The notes beneath the pieces are model-generated. The model was not told where the DNA came from and searched no databases. It was given only the letters and a program-made list of their open reading frames with translations. 64,000 nucleotides of DNA, taken from the NCBI RefSeq assembly GCF_013608025.1, contig NZ_VDLV01000064.1:189683-253682 (forward strand). The letters are read 5' to 3'. Origin of the DNA: Pseudomonas brassicacearum subsp. neoaurantiaca (GTDB taxonomy: Bacteria > Pseudomonadota > Gammaproteobacteria > Pseudomonadales > Pseudomonadaceae). Both the position numbers and the translations under genes were made by a program. This document shows positions 18,051 to 27,359 of this stretch, one piece after another; the first letter of the stretch is position 1; each line of letters begins with the position of its first letter.

Positions 18051-19694
18051 TTACAGCAGGATGGTGCGGATGTCGCCCAGCAGGTCGCTCAAGCGCTTGG
18101 TGAAGCGAGCGGCGGCGGCGCCGTTGATCACACGGTGATCGTAGGACAGCGACAGTGGCAGCATCAGCTTCGGCTGGAAGGCTTTACCGTCCCAGACTGG
18201 CTGAATGGTGGCCTTGGAAACGCCCAGGATCGCCACTTCCGGCGCGTTGACGATCGGCGTGAAGCCGGTGCCGCCAATATGGCCGAGGCTGGAGATGGTG
18301 AAGCAGGCGCCCTGCATGTCGTCGGCGGTGAGCTTCTTGCTCCGGGCTTTTTCGGCCAGGGCAGCGGCTTCGGCAGCCAGTTGCAGCAGGCTCTTCTGGT
18401 CGACGTTGCGGATGACCGGTACCAACAGGCCTTCCGGGGTGTCGACGGCAAAGCCGATGTGCACGTATTTCTTGCGGATCACCGCCTTGCCGCTTGGGGC
18501 CAGGGAGGCGTTGAAGTCCGGCAGTTCCTTGAGCAGGTGCGCACAGGCCTTGAGCAGCAGCGGCAACACGGTCAGCTTCACGCCGGCCTTTTCCGCCACG
18601 GCTTTCTGCGCGACGCGGAAAGCTTCCAGCTCGGTGATGTCAGCCTGGTCGAACTGAGTCACGTGCGGGATGTTCAGCCAGCTGCGATGCAGGCTCGACG
18701 CGCCGATCTGCATCAGGCGAGTCATGGCCACTTCTTCGGTCTCGCCGAAGCGGCTGAAGTCCACCGCCGGGATCGGCGGAATGCCCGCGCCACCGGTTGC
18801 GCCTTCGGCCGGAGCGTTCTTGGCCTTCTGCATCATGGCCTTGACGTAGGCCTGCACATCTTCCTTCAGCACACGACCGTGAGGACCGCTTGGGCCGACG
18901 GCCGACAGCTCGACACCGAATTCACGGGCCAACTGACGCACGGCTGGGCCGGCGTGCACCTTGGCACCGCTTGGCGCAGGCGCGGCGACCGGGGCTGGAG
19001 CAGCCTCGGCTTTGGCGGCCGGCGCGGCGGCTGGCGCTGGAGCTGGAGCTGCTTCAGCCTTGGCGGCCGGCGCAGCGGCCGGGGCTGGTGCGGCAGGTGC
19101 CGAGGCACCGGCCACTTTCAGCTTCAGGATCAGGTCACCGGTGCCGACTTCGTCTTCCAGCTTGACCTCGACGCTTTCCACCACACCGGCGGCTGGCGAT
19201 GGGATTTCCATGCTGGCCTTGTCGGATTCCAGGGTGATCAGCGACTGGTCGGCTTCGACGGTGTCGCCGGCCTTGACCAGTACTTCGATGATCTTGGCCT
19301 TGCCCGACGAACCGATGTCCGGAACATGGATGTCCTGGACGGTGGCAGCGGCAGGTGCAGCGGCGGGTGCGGGAGCCGCTTCGGCAGCCGGCGCGGCGGC
19401 AGGCTTTTCAGCCGCTGCCGGGGCAGCAGCATGGGCGGCCGCTTCAGGCGCCGCAGCGGCGCCCTCGACTTCCAGCTCCAGCAGTTCGTCGCCTTCTTTC
19501 AGGCGATCGCCCAGCTTCACTTTCAGGCTCTTGATCACACCGGCCTTCGGCGCAGGCACTTCCATGCTGGCCTTGTCCGATTCAAGCGTCAGGATGCTCT
19601 GGTCGGCTTCGATACGGTCGCCGACCTTCACAAACAGTTCAATTACTTCACCTTCACCGCTGCCGATGTCAGGTACGCGAATGAGTTCGCTCAC
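18051..19694 (-). CDS. aceF: Dihydrolipoamide acetyltransferase (PDH E2)
   Basis: The 547-residue E2 core of pyruvate dehydrogenase, which transfers acetyl from lipoamide to CoA. There are two lipoyl domains, each with ESDKASME (lipoyl-lysines K41 and K159), separated by long Ala/Pro linkers. A peripheral subunit-binding domain follows at about 246-290 (VRQLAREFGVEL...GRVLKEDV), then the catalytic domain with SYDHRVINGAAAARF (His520; Asn replaces the common Asp of DHRVIDG). The start is GTG at 19694 with a strong GAGGAG site. It lies 11 bp downstream of aceE in one operon ending at the terminator near 17970. Confidence 0.96.
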   Translation of the reverse strand: MSELIRVPDIGSGEGEVIELFVKVGDRIEADQSILTLESDKASMEVPAPKAGVIKSLKVKLGDRLKEGDELLELEVEGAAAAPEAAAHAAAPAAAEKPAAAPAAEAAPAPAAAPAAATVQDIHVPDIGSSGKAKIIEVLVKAGDTVEADQSLITLESDKASMEIPSPAAGVVESVEVKLEDEVGTGDLILKLKVAGASAPAAPAPAAAPAAKAEAAPAPAPAAAPAAKAEAAPAPVAAPAPSGAKVHAGPAVRQLAREFGVELSAVGPSGPHGRVLKEDVQAYVKAMMQKAKNAPAEGATGGAGIPPIPAVDFSRFGETEEVAMTRLMQIGASSLHRSWLNIPHVTQFDQADITELEAFRVAQKAVAEKAGVKLTVLPLLLKACAHLLKELPDFNASLAPSGKAVIRKKYVHIGFAVDTPEGLLVPVIRNVDQKSLLQLAAEAAALAEKARSKKLTADDMQGACFTISSLGHIGGTGFTPIVNAPEVAILGVSKATIQPVWDGKAFQPKLMLPLSLSYDHRVINGAAAARFTKRLSDLLGDIRTILL

Positions 19695-19705
19695 GAAAAT
19701 TCTCC

Positions 19706-22351
19706 TCAGCAGTCCAGTGGGTTGCGTTTTTCCGGATCGATGCCGAACTTGGCGATGGCTTCGGCCACCACTTTAGGTTCGATATCGCCACGGTCAGCCA
19801 GGGCTTCCAGGGCTGCCAACACAACGAACTTACGGTCGACTTCGAAGAAGTGACGCAGCTTCTTGCGGCTGTCGCTACGGCCGAAACCGTCGGTGCCCAG
19901 CACTTTGAATTCCTTGGACGGAACCCACTGGCGGATCTGCTCGGCGAACAGCTTCATGTAGTCGGTGGAGGCGATGACCGGACCTTTACGGCCGTTCAGG
20001 CACTCTTCGACGTAGCTCAGCTTTGGCTTCTGGCCAGGATGCAGGCGGTTGCTGCGCTCTACGGCCAGGCCGTCGCGACGCAATTCGTTGAAGCTGGTCA
20101 CGCTCCAGACGTCAGCGCCAATGTTGAACTCTTCACGCAGGATCTTCGCTGCTTCACGCACTTCGCGCAGGATGGTGCCGGAGCCCATCAGTTGCACGTG
20201 GTGCGCCGCTTCGCGGGTGTCTTCTTCGAGCAGGTACATACCCTTGACGATGCCTGCTTCCACGCCGGCCGGCATGGCTGGCTGCTGGTAGGACTCGTTC
20301 ATCACGGTGATGTAGTAGAAGACGTCCTGTTGCTCTTCGGTCATCTTCTTCATGCCGTCCTGGATGATCACCGCCAGCTCGTAGCCGTAGGTCGGATCAT
20401 AGGTGCGGCAGTTCGGGATGGTCCCGGCCAGCATGTGGCTGTGGCCGTCTTCGTGCTGCAGGCCTTCACCGTTGAGGGTGGTGCGGCCGGCGGTGCCGCC
20501 GATCAGGAAGCCACGGGTACGGCTGTCGCCAGCGGCCCAGGCCAGGTCGCCGATACGCTGGAAGCCGAACATCGAGTAGAAGATGTAGAACGGCAGCATC
20601 GGCTGGTTGTGGCTGGAGTATGAGGTACCGGCGGCAATGAAGGAGCTCATGGCGCCCGCTTCGTTGATGCCTTCCTCGAGAATCTGACCCTTCTTGTCTT
20701 CCTTGTAGAACATCACCTGGTCTTTATCGACTGGCTCGTAGAGCTGACCGACGGACGAGTAGATGCCCAACTGGCGGAACATGCCTTCCATACCGAAGGT
20801 ACGGGCTTCGTCCGGGATGATCGGGACGATGCGCGAGCCGATTTCCTTGTCCTTGACCAGTTGCGCGAGGATCCGCACGAAAGCCATGGTGGTGGAGATT
20901 TCACGGTCGCCCGAGCCGTCCAGGATGGCCTTGAGGGTATCGAGTGGCGGCGTCGGGATGCTGAAGCTCTTGGCGCGGCGCTGTGGCACGAAACCGCCCA
21001 GGGCTGCACGGCGCTCGGCCAGGTAACGGGCTTCGGCGCTGCCTTCTTCGGGCTTGAAGAACGGCAGGTTTTCCAACTCGCTGTCCTTGACCGGAATGTC
21101 GAAGCGGTCGCGGAACAGCTTCAGGCTCTCGACATCGACCTTCTTGGTGTTGTGCGCGGTGTTCTTCGCTTCACCGGCACCGGTGCCATAACCCTTGATG
21201 GTCTTGGCCAGGATAACGGTTGGCTGCTCTTTGTGATTGACCGCCTGGTGGTACGCCGCGTAGACCTTGTACGGGTCGTGGCCGCCACGGTTGAGTTTCC
21301 AGATCTCGTCGTCGGACAGATCGGCAACCATCGCCTTGAGTTCAGGCGAGTTGAAGAAGTGCTCACGGACGAACGCGCCGTCCTTGGCCTTGTAATTCTG
21401 GTATTCGCCGTCGATGACTTCGTCCATGCGACGCTGCAGGATGCCGTCGACGTCCTTGGCCAGCAGTGGGTCCCAGAAACGGCCCCAGATGACTTTGTTG
21501 ACGTTCCACTGGGCACCACGGAACACGCCTTCGAGTTCCTGGATGATCTTGGCGTTGCCGCGAACCGGGCCGTCGAGGCGCTGCAGGTTGCAGTTGATGA
21601 CGAAGATCAGGTTGTCCAGCTTCTCGCGGCCGGCCAGGGAGATTGCGCCCAGGGATTCCGGCTCGTCGCACTCGCCGTCGCCCATGAAGCACCAGACTTT
21701 CTGCTTGCCTGGCTGGATGAAGCCACGGGCTTCCAGGTACTTCATGAAGCGTGCCTGGTAGATCGCCTGGATCGGGCCAAGGCCCATGGAAACAGTCGGG
21801 AACTGCCAGAAATCAGGCATCAGCCAAGGGTGCGGGTACGAGGACAGGCCGTTGCCGTCCACTTCCTGGCGGAAGTTGTTCATCTGGTCTTCGGAAATAC
21901 GGCCTTCCATGAACGCACGGGCGTAGACGCCTGGCGATGCGTGACCCTGGAAGTAGATCAGGTCGCCGCCGTGTTCGTCGGTCGGGGCCTGGAAGAAGTA
22001 GTTGAAGCCGATGTCATACAGCGTCGCGCTGGAGGCGAAGCTGGAGATGTGACCGCCCAGGTCAGAATCTTTCAGGTTGGTACGCATGACCATGGCCAAC
22101 GCGTTCCAGCGCACCAGCGAGCGAATGCGGCGTTCCATGAACAGGTCGCCAGGCATGCGTGCTTCGTGGGTAACGGGGATCGTGTTGCGGTACGGCGTGG
22201 TGATGGCGTAGGGCAGTTGCGAACCGCTGCGGGTTGCGAGTTCACCCATGCGGGTCATCAGGTAATGAGCACGGTCTTCGCCTTCTTTGTCGAGAACCGA
22301 TTCCAGGGCGTCCAGCCATTCCTGGGTTTCGACGGGATCGAGGTCTTGCAT
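19706..22351 (-). CDS. aceE: Pyruvate dehydrogenase E1, homodimeric type
   Basis: The 881-residue single-chain E1 that decarboxylates pyruvate with thiamine diphosphate and acetylates the E2 lipoyl groups. The ThDP/Mg motif is visible as MGDGECDEPESLGAI through FVINCNLQRLDG. Other conserved segments are HASPGVYARAF, EGINEAGAMSSF, and the C-terminal RSDSRKKLRHFFEVD. The length is typical for proteobacterial AceE. The ATG at 22351 follows GGAGC. It is the first gene of the aceE-aceF operon, divergent from glnE, and its upstream region carries perfect TGTAGT-N3-ACTACA dyads that probably control it. Confidence 0.97.
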   Translation of the reverse strand: MQDLDPVETQEWLDALESVLDKEGEDRAHYLMTRMGELATRSGSQLPYAITTPYRNTIPVTHEARMPGDLFMERRIRSLVRWNALAMVMRTNLKDSDLGGHISSFASSATLYDIGFNYFFQAPTDEHGGDLIYFQGHASPGVYARAFMEGRISEDQMNNFRQEVDGNGLSSYPHPWLMPDFWQFPTVSMGLGPIQAIYQARFMKYLEARGFIQPGKQKVWCFMGDGECDEPESLGAISLAGREKLDNLIFVINCNLQRLDGPVRGNAKIIQELEGVFRGAQWNVNKVIWGRFWDPLLAKDVDGILQRRMDEVIDGEYQNYKAKDGAFVREHFFNSPELKAMVADLSDDEIWKLNRGGHDPYKVYAAYHQAVNHKEQPTVILAKTIKGYGTGAGEAKNTAHNTKKVDVESLKLFRDRFDIPVKDSELENLPFFKPEEGSAEARYLAERRAALGGFVPQRRAKSFSIPTPPLDTLKAILDGSGDREISTTMAFVRILAQLVKDKEIGSRIVPIIPDEARTFGMEGMFRQLGIYSSVGQLYEPVDKDQVMFYKEDKKGQILEEGINEAGAMSSFIAAGTSYSSHNQPMLPFYIFYSMFGFQRIGDLAWAAGDSRTRGFLIGGTAGRTTLNGEGLQHEDGHSHMLAGTIPNCRTYDPTYGYELAVIIQDGMKKMTEEQQDVFYYITVMNESYQQPAMPAGVEAGIVKGMYLLEEDTREAAHHVQLMGSGTILREVREAAKILREEFNIGADVWSVTSFNELRRDGLAVERSNRLHPGQKPKLSYVEECLNGRKGPVIASTDYMKLFAEQIRQWVPSKEFKVLGTDGFGRSDSRKKLRHFFEVDRKFVVLAALEALADRGDIEPKVVAEAIAKFGIDPEKRNPLDC

Positions 22352-22460
22352 GGCTTGCTCCAGGGCGGAAAGGCTACCAGAATCGGTTGCCTGAGTTTGC
22401 GACTGGCCTTGTGGGCAGACGATATAAATTCTTGGATTGCCGAAGGTTGTTTCGGCGGCG

Positions 22461-22526
22461 TGTAGTTTTACTACAAATCGTCGGCCGTTTCAGCCTTTCG
22501 AATGTATAGACGAGTAGTAAAACTAC
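22461..22526. promoter_or_regulatory. Twin TGTAGT/ACTACA dyads upstream of aceE
   Basis: TGTAGTTTTACTACA (22461-22475) is a perfect 6-3-6 dyad. A second 5-3-5 copy of the opposite central sequence, GTAGTAAAACTAC, lies at 22514-22526, about 52 bp centre to centre. Both have the GT-N3-AC core typical of FadR-subfamily GntR repressors such as PdhR. A weaker related pair (GTAGTGT...ACACTAC, 22675-22699) lies just before glnE. Confidence 0.6.
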
Positions 22527-22733
22527 ACATGAGCGGCTGATGGCCCCTCGTTTCGTTGTGAGAATAATCGTTACTGTTGGTCATTTGCCAACTCGAACAG
22601 GTAAAAACTTGATGCCGGCTGCCAATAAAATCAGAAAATCAGCTATTTATCATCTTTGTTCGACAGTCGATCAGGTAGTGTCTTCTGTAAAAACACTACA
22701 TCCAGCCCTTCCTGCGCCGATCAAGGATAGACC

Positions 22734-25673
22734 ATGAGCCTGCCCTCGCTTGCCGAAATACCGGCAATTCTCCAGTCATTGGTCAGTCGCGCCGAGCAGT
22801 CGTTCCGCGCGGCGGTCGCGCTCCTGGATGACGATCATGGATTGTCAGCCTGGACGCCGCAGCGTTGGGCCGAGTTCAATCGTATTGCCGCTGCCAGTGA
22901 CTTCGTCGTCGAGCAAAGTGTACGAGACCCTTTGATGCTGTTGGAGCTTGTGCGCAGCGGCGAACTGGACCGCAGCCTGGCGCCCGGTGAAATGTGCACG
23001 CAGATCGGCGCCGCGGTTCAAGCCGCCGAAACCGAAGACGAACTGGGCCGCGTCCTGCGCCGCCAGCGTACCCGCCAGCAAGTGCGGATCATCTGGCGTG
23101 ACCTGACCCGCCAGGCCGATCTGGTCCAGACCTGTCGGGACCTCTCGGACATGGCCGACACCTGCATCGACCAAGCCTATCAATGGTTGTATCAGCGTCT
23201 CAGCCAACAGTTCGGCACGCCCACCGGTCGACGCAGCGGCGAGCCGCAGCAGATGGTCATCCTGGGCATGGGCAAGCTGGGCGCGGTGGAGCTGAACCTG
23301 TCGTCGGACATCGACCTGATCTTCGCCTACCCCGAAGGCGGCGAAACCGTTGGCGCCAAGCGACCATTGGATAACCAGGAGTTTTTCATCCGCGTCGGCC
23401 AGCGCCTGATCAAGGCCCTTGACCCGATGACCGTCGATGGCTTTGTGTTCCGCGTCGACATGCGCCTGCGCCCCTACGGCTCGGCCGGTGCGCTGGTGCT
23501 GAGCTTCAACGCCCTGGAGCAGTATTACCAGGACCAGGGGCGCGACTGGGAACGCTACGCGATGATCAAGGCTCGGGTGGTGGCGGGCGACCAGGTGGCC
23601 GGCGCGCAACTGCTCGACATGCTGCGCCCGTTCGTTTATCGCCGTTACCTGGATTTTTCCGCCATCGAAGCGCTGCGGACGATGAAGCAGTTGATCCAGC
23701 AGGAAGTGCGGCGCAAGGGCATGGCCGACAACATCAAGCTGGGTTCGGGTGGCATTCGCGAGGTGGAGTTCATTGCCCAGGCGTTCCAGCTGATCCATGG
23801 CGGGCGTGACTTGAGCTTGCAGCAGCGGCCGTTGTTGAAGGTGCTCGGCACGTTGGAAGGCCAAGGCTATCTGCCCTCCAAAGTGATCGACGAGTTGCGC
23901 CAGGGCTATGAGTTCCTGCGCTATACCGAGCATGCGATCCAGGCCATTGCCGACCGCCAGACCCAGATGCTGCCGGACAGTGCCCAGGATCAGGCGCGTA
24001 TTGCGTTCATGCTGGGCTTCGCTGATTGGACAGCGTTCCACGAACAACTGATGTACTGGCGCGGGCGCGTGGCGTGGCATTTTGGCCAGGTGATTGCCGA
24101 TCCCGATGAGGAAGCTGGTAGCGAAGGCGAAGTGGCGGTGGGCGGCGAATGGCTGCCGCTGTGGGAAGATAGCCAGGACGAGGAAGCGGCGTGTCGCCAG
24201 TTGGAAGAGGGCGGTTTTGCCGATGCGTCCAAGGCACTGAAGGCCTTGGCAGCGCTGCGCTCGAGTCCGCAGTTGCGCGCCATGCAGCGCTTGGGACGTG
24301 AGCGCCTGGACGCCTTCATTCCGCGCCTGCTGGCCCAGGCGGTGGAACATGCCGACCCAGACCTGGTGCTGGAGCGAGTATTGCCATTGGTGGAGGCCGT
24401 GGCTCGCCGTTCGGCCTACCTGGTGCTGCTGACAGAAAACCCGGGCGCACTGCGTCGCTTGCTGACGCTGTGCGCGGCGAGCCCGTGGATCGCTGAACAG
24501 ATTACTCGTTTCCCCTTGTTGCTCGATGAATTGCTCAACGAAGGCCGCTTGTTCAAGCCGCCCTTGGCGCCAGAGTTGGCGGCGGAGCTTCGTGAACGCC
24601 TGACGCGTATTCCCGAGGATGATCTCGAGCAACAAATGGAGGCGTTGCGGCACTTCAAACTGGCCCACCGTCTGCGGGTGGCGGCTTCGGAAATCGCCGG
24701 CAGCCTGCCGTTGATGAAAGTCAGCGATTACCTGACCTGGCTGGCCGAGGCGATTCTCGAACAAGTGCTGGCGCTCGCCTGGCGCCAGACCGCAGCCAAG
24801 CATGGCGTGCCGTTGCGTACCGACGGCAGCTTGTGCGATCCGGGTTTCATTATTGTCGGTTATGGGAAGGTTGGCGGTCTCGAATTGGGGCATGGTTCCG
24901 ACCTGGACCTGGTGTTCATCCACGATGGCGATCCGCAGGCGGAAACCGATGGCCCGAAACCCATCGACGGTGCCCAGTTCTTTACCCGGCTCGGCCAGCG
25001 GATCATCCATCTGCTGACGGCCCAGACCAACTCCGGGCAGTTATATGAAGTGGACATGCGTTTGCGACCGTCCGGCGCATCGGGTTTGCTGGTCAGTTCC
25101 TTGGGGGCGTTTGCCCGCTACCAGGAGAATGAAGCCTGGACCTGGGAGCATCAGGCGTTGGTGCGCGCGCGGGTCTTGGTGGGTAGCCCGGATGTGGGCC
25201 AGGCCTTCGAGAAGGTTCGCGTCCAGGTGTTGGGACGCAAGCGGGACTTGCCGACGCTGCGCCAGGAGGTGAGCGAGATGCGCGCCAAGATGCGTGACAA
25301 CCTTGGTAGCAAGGCCACCGCCGCCGGGACCGCGCCGAATGCCTTCGAAGCCACGGCGCCCTTCGACCTCAAGCAAGATGCCGGAGGTATCGTCGATATT
25401 GAATTTATGGTGCAATACGCGGCTTTGGCGTGGTCCGAGGAGCATCCTTCGCTGGTGCGCTACACCGATAACATCCGCATCCTGGACGGGCTGCAGGAGG
25501 TCGGGTTGATGCCCGCCGAGGATGCCACGCTGTTGCGCGAGGCCTACAAGGCCTACCGCTCCGCCGCCCACCGCCAGGCTCTGCAGAAAGACGCCGGGGT
25601 GATCGCAGGCGACCAGTTCGCGGACGAGCGCCGGCAGGTGATGCGGATCTGGCGGGAGCTGGGGCTCAGCTGA
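22734..25673 (+). CDS. glnE: Glutamine synthetase adenylyltransferase/adenylyl-removing enzyme
   Basis: A 979-residue bifunctional enzyme that adenylylates and deadenylylates glutamine synthetase in response to PII. Two nucleotidyltransferase domains show the expected motifs: GMGKLGAVELNLSSDIDLIF near residue 178 (the adenylyl-removing half) and GYGKVGGLELGHGSDLDLVF near residue 708 (the adenylyl-transferase half). Helical glnD-PII regulatory segments lie between and after them. An AAGGAT site precedes the ATG. In P. putida glnE is followed directly by waaF, as here; in P. aeruginosa ilvE intervenes. The following 650 bp contain only a REPIN array and a hairpin. Confidence 0.96.
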   Translation: MSLPSLAEIPAILQSLVSRAEQSFRAAVALLDDDHGLSAWTPQRWAEFNRIAAASDFVVEQSVRDPLMLLELVRSGELDRSLAPGEMCTQIGAAVQAAETEDELGRVLRRQRTRQQVRIIWRDLTRQADLVQTCRDLSDMADTCIDQAYQWLYQRLSQQFGTPTGRRSGEPQQMVILGMGKLGAVELNLSSDIDLIFAYPEGGETVGAKRPLDNQEFFIRVGQRLIKALDPMTVDGFVFRVDMRLRPYGSAGALVLSFNALEQYYQDQGRDWERYAMIKARVVAGDQVAGAQLLDMLRPFVYRRYLDFSAIEALRTMKQLIQQEVRRKGMADNIKLGSGGIREVEFIAQAFQLIHGGRDLSLQQRPLLKVLGTLEGQGYLPSKVIDELRQGYEFLRYTEHAIQAIADRQTQMLPDSAQDQARIAFMLGFADWTAFHEQLMYWRGRVAWHFGQVIADPDEEAGSEGEVAVGGEWLPLWEDSQDEEAACRQLEEGGFADASKALKALAALRSSPQLRAMQRLGRERLDAFIPRLLAQAVEHADPDLVLERVLPLVEAVARRSAYLVLLTENPGALRRLLTLCAASPWIAEQITRFPLLLDELLNEGRLFKPPLAPELAAELRERLTRIPEDDLEQQMEALRHFKLAHRLRVAASEIAGSLPLMKVSDYLTWLAEAILEQVLALAWRQTAAKHGVPLRTDGSLCDPGFIIVGYGKVGGLELGHGSDLDLVFIHDGDPQAETDGPKPIDGAQFFTRLGQRIIHLLTAQTNSGQLYEVDMRLRPSGASGLLVSSLGAFARYQENEAWTWEHQALVRARVLVGSPDVGQAFEKVRVQVLGRKRDLPTLRQEVSEMRAKMRDNLGSKATAAGTAPNAFEATAPFDLKQDAGGIVDIEFMVQYAALAWSEEHPSLVRYTDNIRILDGLQEVGLMPAEDATLLREAYKAYRSAAHRQALQKDAGVIAGDQFADERRQVMRIWRELGLS

Positions 25674-25674
25674 A

Positions 25675-26222
25675 ATGGATTTGCGGTGCTGCACGGTATT
25701 GAAGCTTGTGCAGGACCCTGTGGGAGCGAGCTTGCTCGCGAAAGCGGAGTGTCGGGCGCATTGATATTGGCTGTGCCGGCCCCTTCGCGAGCAAGCTCGC
25801 TCCCACAATGGATTTGCGGTGTGGCACGGTATTGCGAGCCTATGCAAAACCCCTGTGGGAGCGAGCTTGCTCGCGAAAGCGGTGGGTCAGGCGACATTGA
25901 TGTTGGGATGCGCCGACCTCTTCGCGAGCAAGCTCGCTCCCACAATGGATTTGTGGTGTGGCACGGTATTGCGAGCCTATGCAAAACCCCTGTGGGAGCG
26001 AGCCTGCTCGCGAAAGCGGTGGGTCAGGCTACATTGATGTTGGATATGCCGGCCCCTTCGCGAGCAGGCTCGCTCCCACAATGGATTTGTGGTGTGGCAC
26101 GGTATTGAAGCCTGTGCAGGACCCCTGTGGGAGCGAGCTTGCTCGCGAAAGCGGTGGGTCAGGCGACATTGATGTTGGGATGTGCCGGCCTCTTCGCGAG
26201 CAGGCTCACTCCCACAGTTTTG
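25675..26222. repeat. Four-copy tandem array of a REPIN-containing unit
   Basis: Four consecutive units of about 135-137 bp, whose GTGGGAGCGAGC arms begin at 25720, 25855, 25992 and 26127. Each holds a pair of inverted family A REPs separated by a GGTGGGTCAGGCGACATTGA-type spacer, and each is preceded by a shared ATGGATTTG(C/T)GGTGTGGCACGG segment. The last arm is diverged (GCTCACTCCC). No coding region is present; the apparent ORFs here are translations of the repeat. Confidence 0.95.
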
Positions 26223-26285
26223 ATTGGCGGTGTGTTGTAGATTAGGGCCACAGGCAACGACCTAAGCCACAGTGATTCTCGAGGC

Positions 26286-26315
26286 GGGGAGGCGTAGGCC
26301 TCCCCGTCGTTTTTG
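26286..26315 (+). terminator. GC-rich hairpin with T-run just upstream of waaF
   Basis: GGGGAGG-CGTAGG-CCTCCCC followed by GTCGTTTTT ends 9 bp before the waaF ATG. It has the form of an intrinsic terminator. Its position inside the waaF leader means it either ends upstream transcription or attenuates the LPS operon. Confidence 0.7.
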
Positions 26316-26323
26316 GAAAACAC

Positions 26324-27358
26324 ATGAATATTCTGATCGTTGGGCCCAGTTGGGTCGGTGACATGGTGATGGCGCAGACACTGTTCCAGTGCCTCAAGCA
26401 ACGTCACCCACAGTGCGAAATCGATGTCCTGGCCCCGGAATGGAGCCGGCCGATCCTTGAGCGCATGCCCGAGGTGCGCAAGGCCTTGAGCTTTCCGCTC
26501 GGCCACGGCGTGCTGGAGCTGGCGACCCGGCGGCGCATCGGCAAATCCCTGGTCGGCCAGTACGACCAGGCGATCCTGTTGCCCAATTCATTGAAGTCGG
26601 CGCTGGTGCCGTTCTTTGCCGGCATCCCCAAGCGCACCGGCTGGCGCGGTGAGTTTCGCTATGGCCTGCTCAACGATGTGCGCGCGCTGGATAAAGACCG
26701 CTATCCGCTGATGATCGAGCGCTTCATGGCCCTGGCCTACGAGCCGGGCGCCGAATTGCCCAAGCCGTACCCTCGACCGAATCTGCAGATCGACCCGGTA
26801 ACGCGCGAAGCGGCCCTGGCCAAGTTCGGCCTGACCCTGGATCGCCCGGTATTGGCCCTGTGCCCGGGCGCCGAGTTCGGCGAATCGAAGCGCTGGCCGG
26901 CGGAGCATTACGCCCAGGTTGCCGAGGCGAAGATCCGCGAAGGCTGGCAAGTCTGGCTGTTCGGATCGAAAAACGATCACTCGGTGGGTGAAGACATCCG
27001 CTCGCGGCTGATCCCCGGTCTGCGGGAAGAGTCGGTCAATCTCAGCGGTGACACGTCCCTGGCCGAGGCCATCGACTTGTTGTCCTGCGCCGACTCAGTG
27101 GTGTCCAACGACTCCGGCCTGATGCACGTGGCCGCCGCGCTGAACCGTCCGTTGGTGGCGGTCTACGGCTCCACTTCGCCGGGCTTCACCCCGCCGTTGG
27201 CGGACAAGGTCGAAGTCGTGCGCCTGGGGATCGAATGCAGTCCATGCTTCGATCGCACCTGCCGTTTCGGTCACTACAACTGCCTGCGCCAGCTCATGCC
27301 GCCGTCGGTGAACGAAGCCCTGGAGCGTTTGCAGGGCACTCCCGTGGAGGTCCGGTAA
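26324..27358 (+). CDS. waaF: LPS heptosyltransferase II WaaF
   Basis: A 344-residue GT9 glycosyltransferase that adds the second L-glycero-D-manno-heptose to the LPS inner core from ADP-heptose at the cytoplasmic face of the inner membrane. Seen: N-terminal VGPSWVGDMVMAQTLFQCLK (WaaF-type SWVGDMVMAQ); ALCPGAEFGESKRWP; and the C-terminal VVSNDSGLMHVAAAL and PLVAVYGSTSPGFTPPL nucleotide-binding segments. It is the first gene of the waaF-waaC-waaG-waaP run and is separated from waaC by a single base, which implies translational coupling. Confidence 0.96.
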   Translation: MNILIVGPSWVGDMVMAQTLFQCLKQRHPQCEIDVLAPEWSRPILERMPEVRKALSFPLGHGVLELATRRRIGKSLVGQYDQAILLPNSLKSALVPFFAGIPKRTGWRGEFRYGLLNDVRALDKDRYPLMIERFMALAYEPGAELPKPYPRPNLQIDPVTREAALAKFGLTLDRPVLALCPGAEFGESKRWPAEHYAQVAEAKIREGWQVWLFGSKNDHSVGEDIRSRLIPGLREESVNLSGDTSLAEAIDLLSCADSVVSNDSGLMHVAAALNRPLVAVYGSTSPGFTPPLADKVEVVRLGIECSPCFDRTCRFGHYNCLRQLMPPSVNEALERLQGTPVEVR

Positions 27359-27359
27359 C

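Noticed and set aside
17928..19853. 641-residue open frame on the + strand
   Set aside because: It is antisense to aceF and Gly/Arg-rich, arising from the Ala/Pro linkers of aceF read backwards; there is no RBS or family motif.
22845..25010. 721-residue open frame on the - strand
   Set aside because: It is antisense to glnE, with no start signal and no motif.
25674..26240. Possible CRISPR array or small genes in the repeated region
   Set aside because: The period is about 135 bp with palindromic REP cores and similar, not unique, spacers; there are no cas genes. The ORFs are translations of the REPs (GSELARES type).
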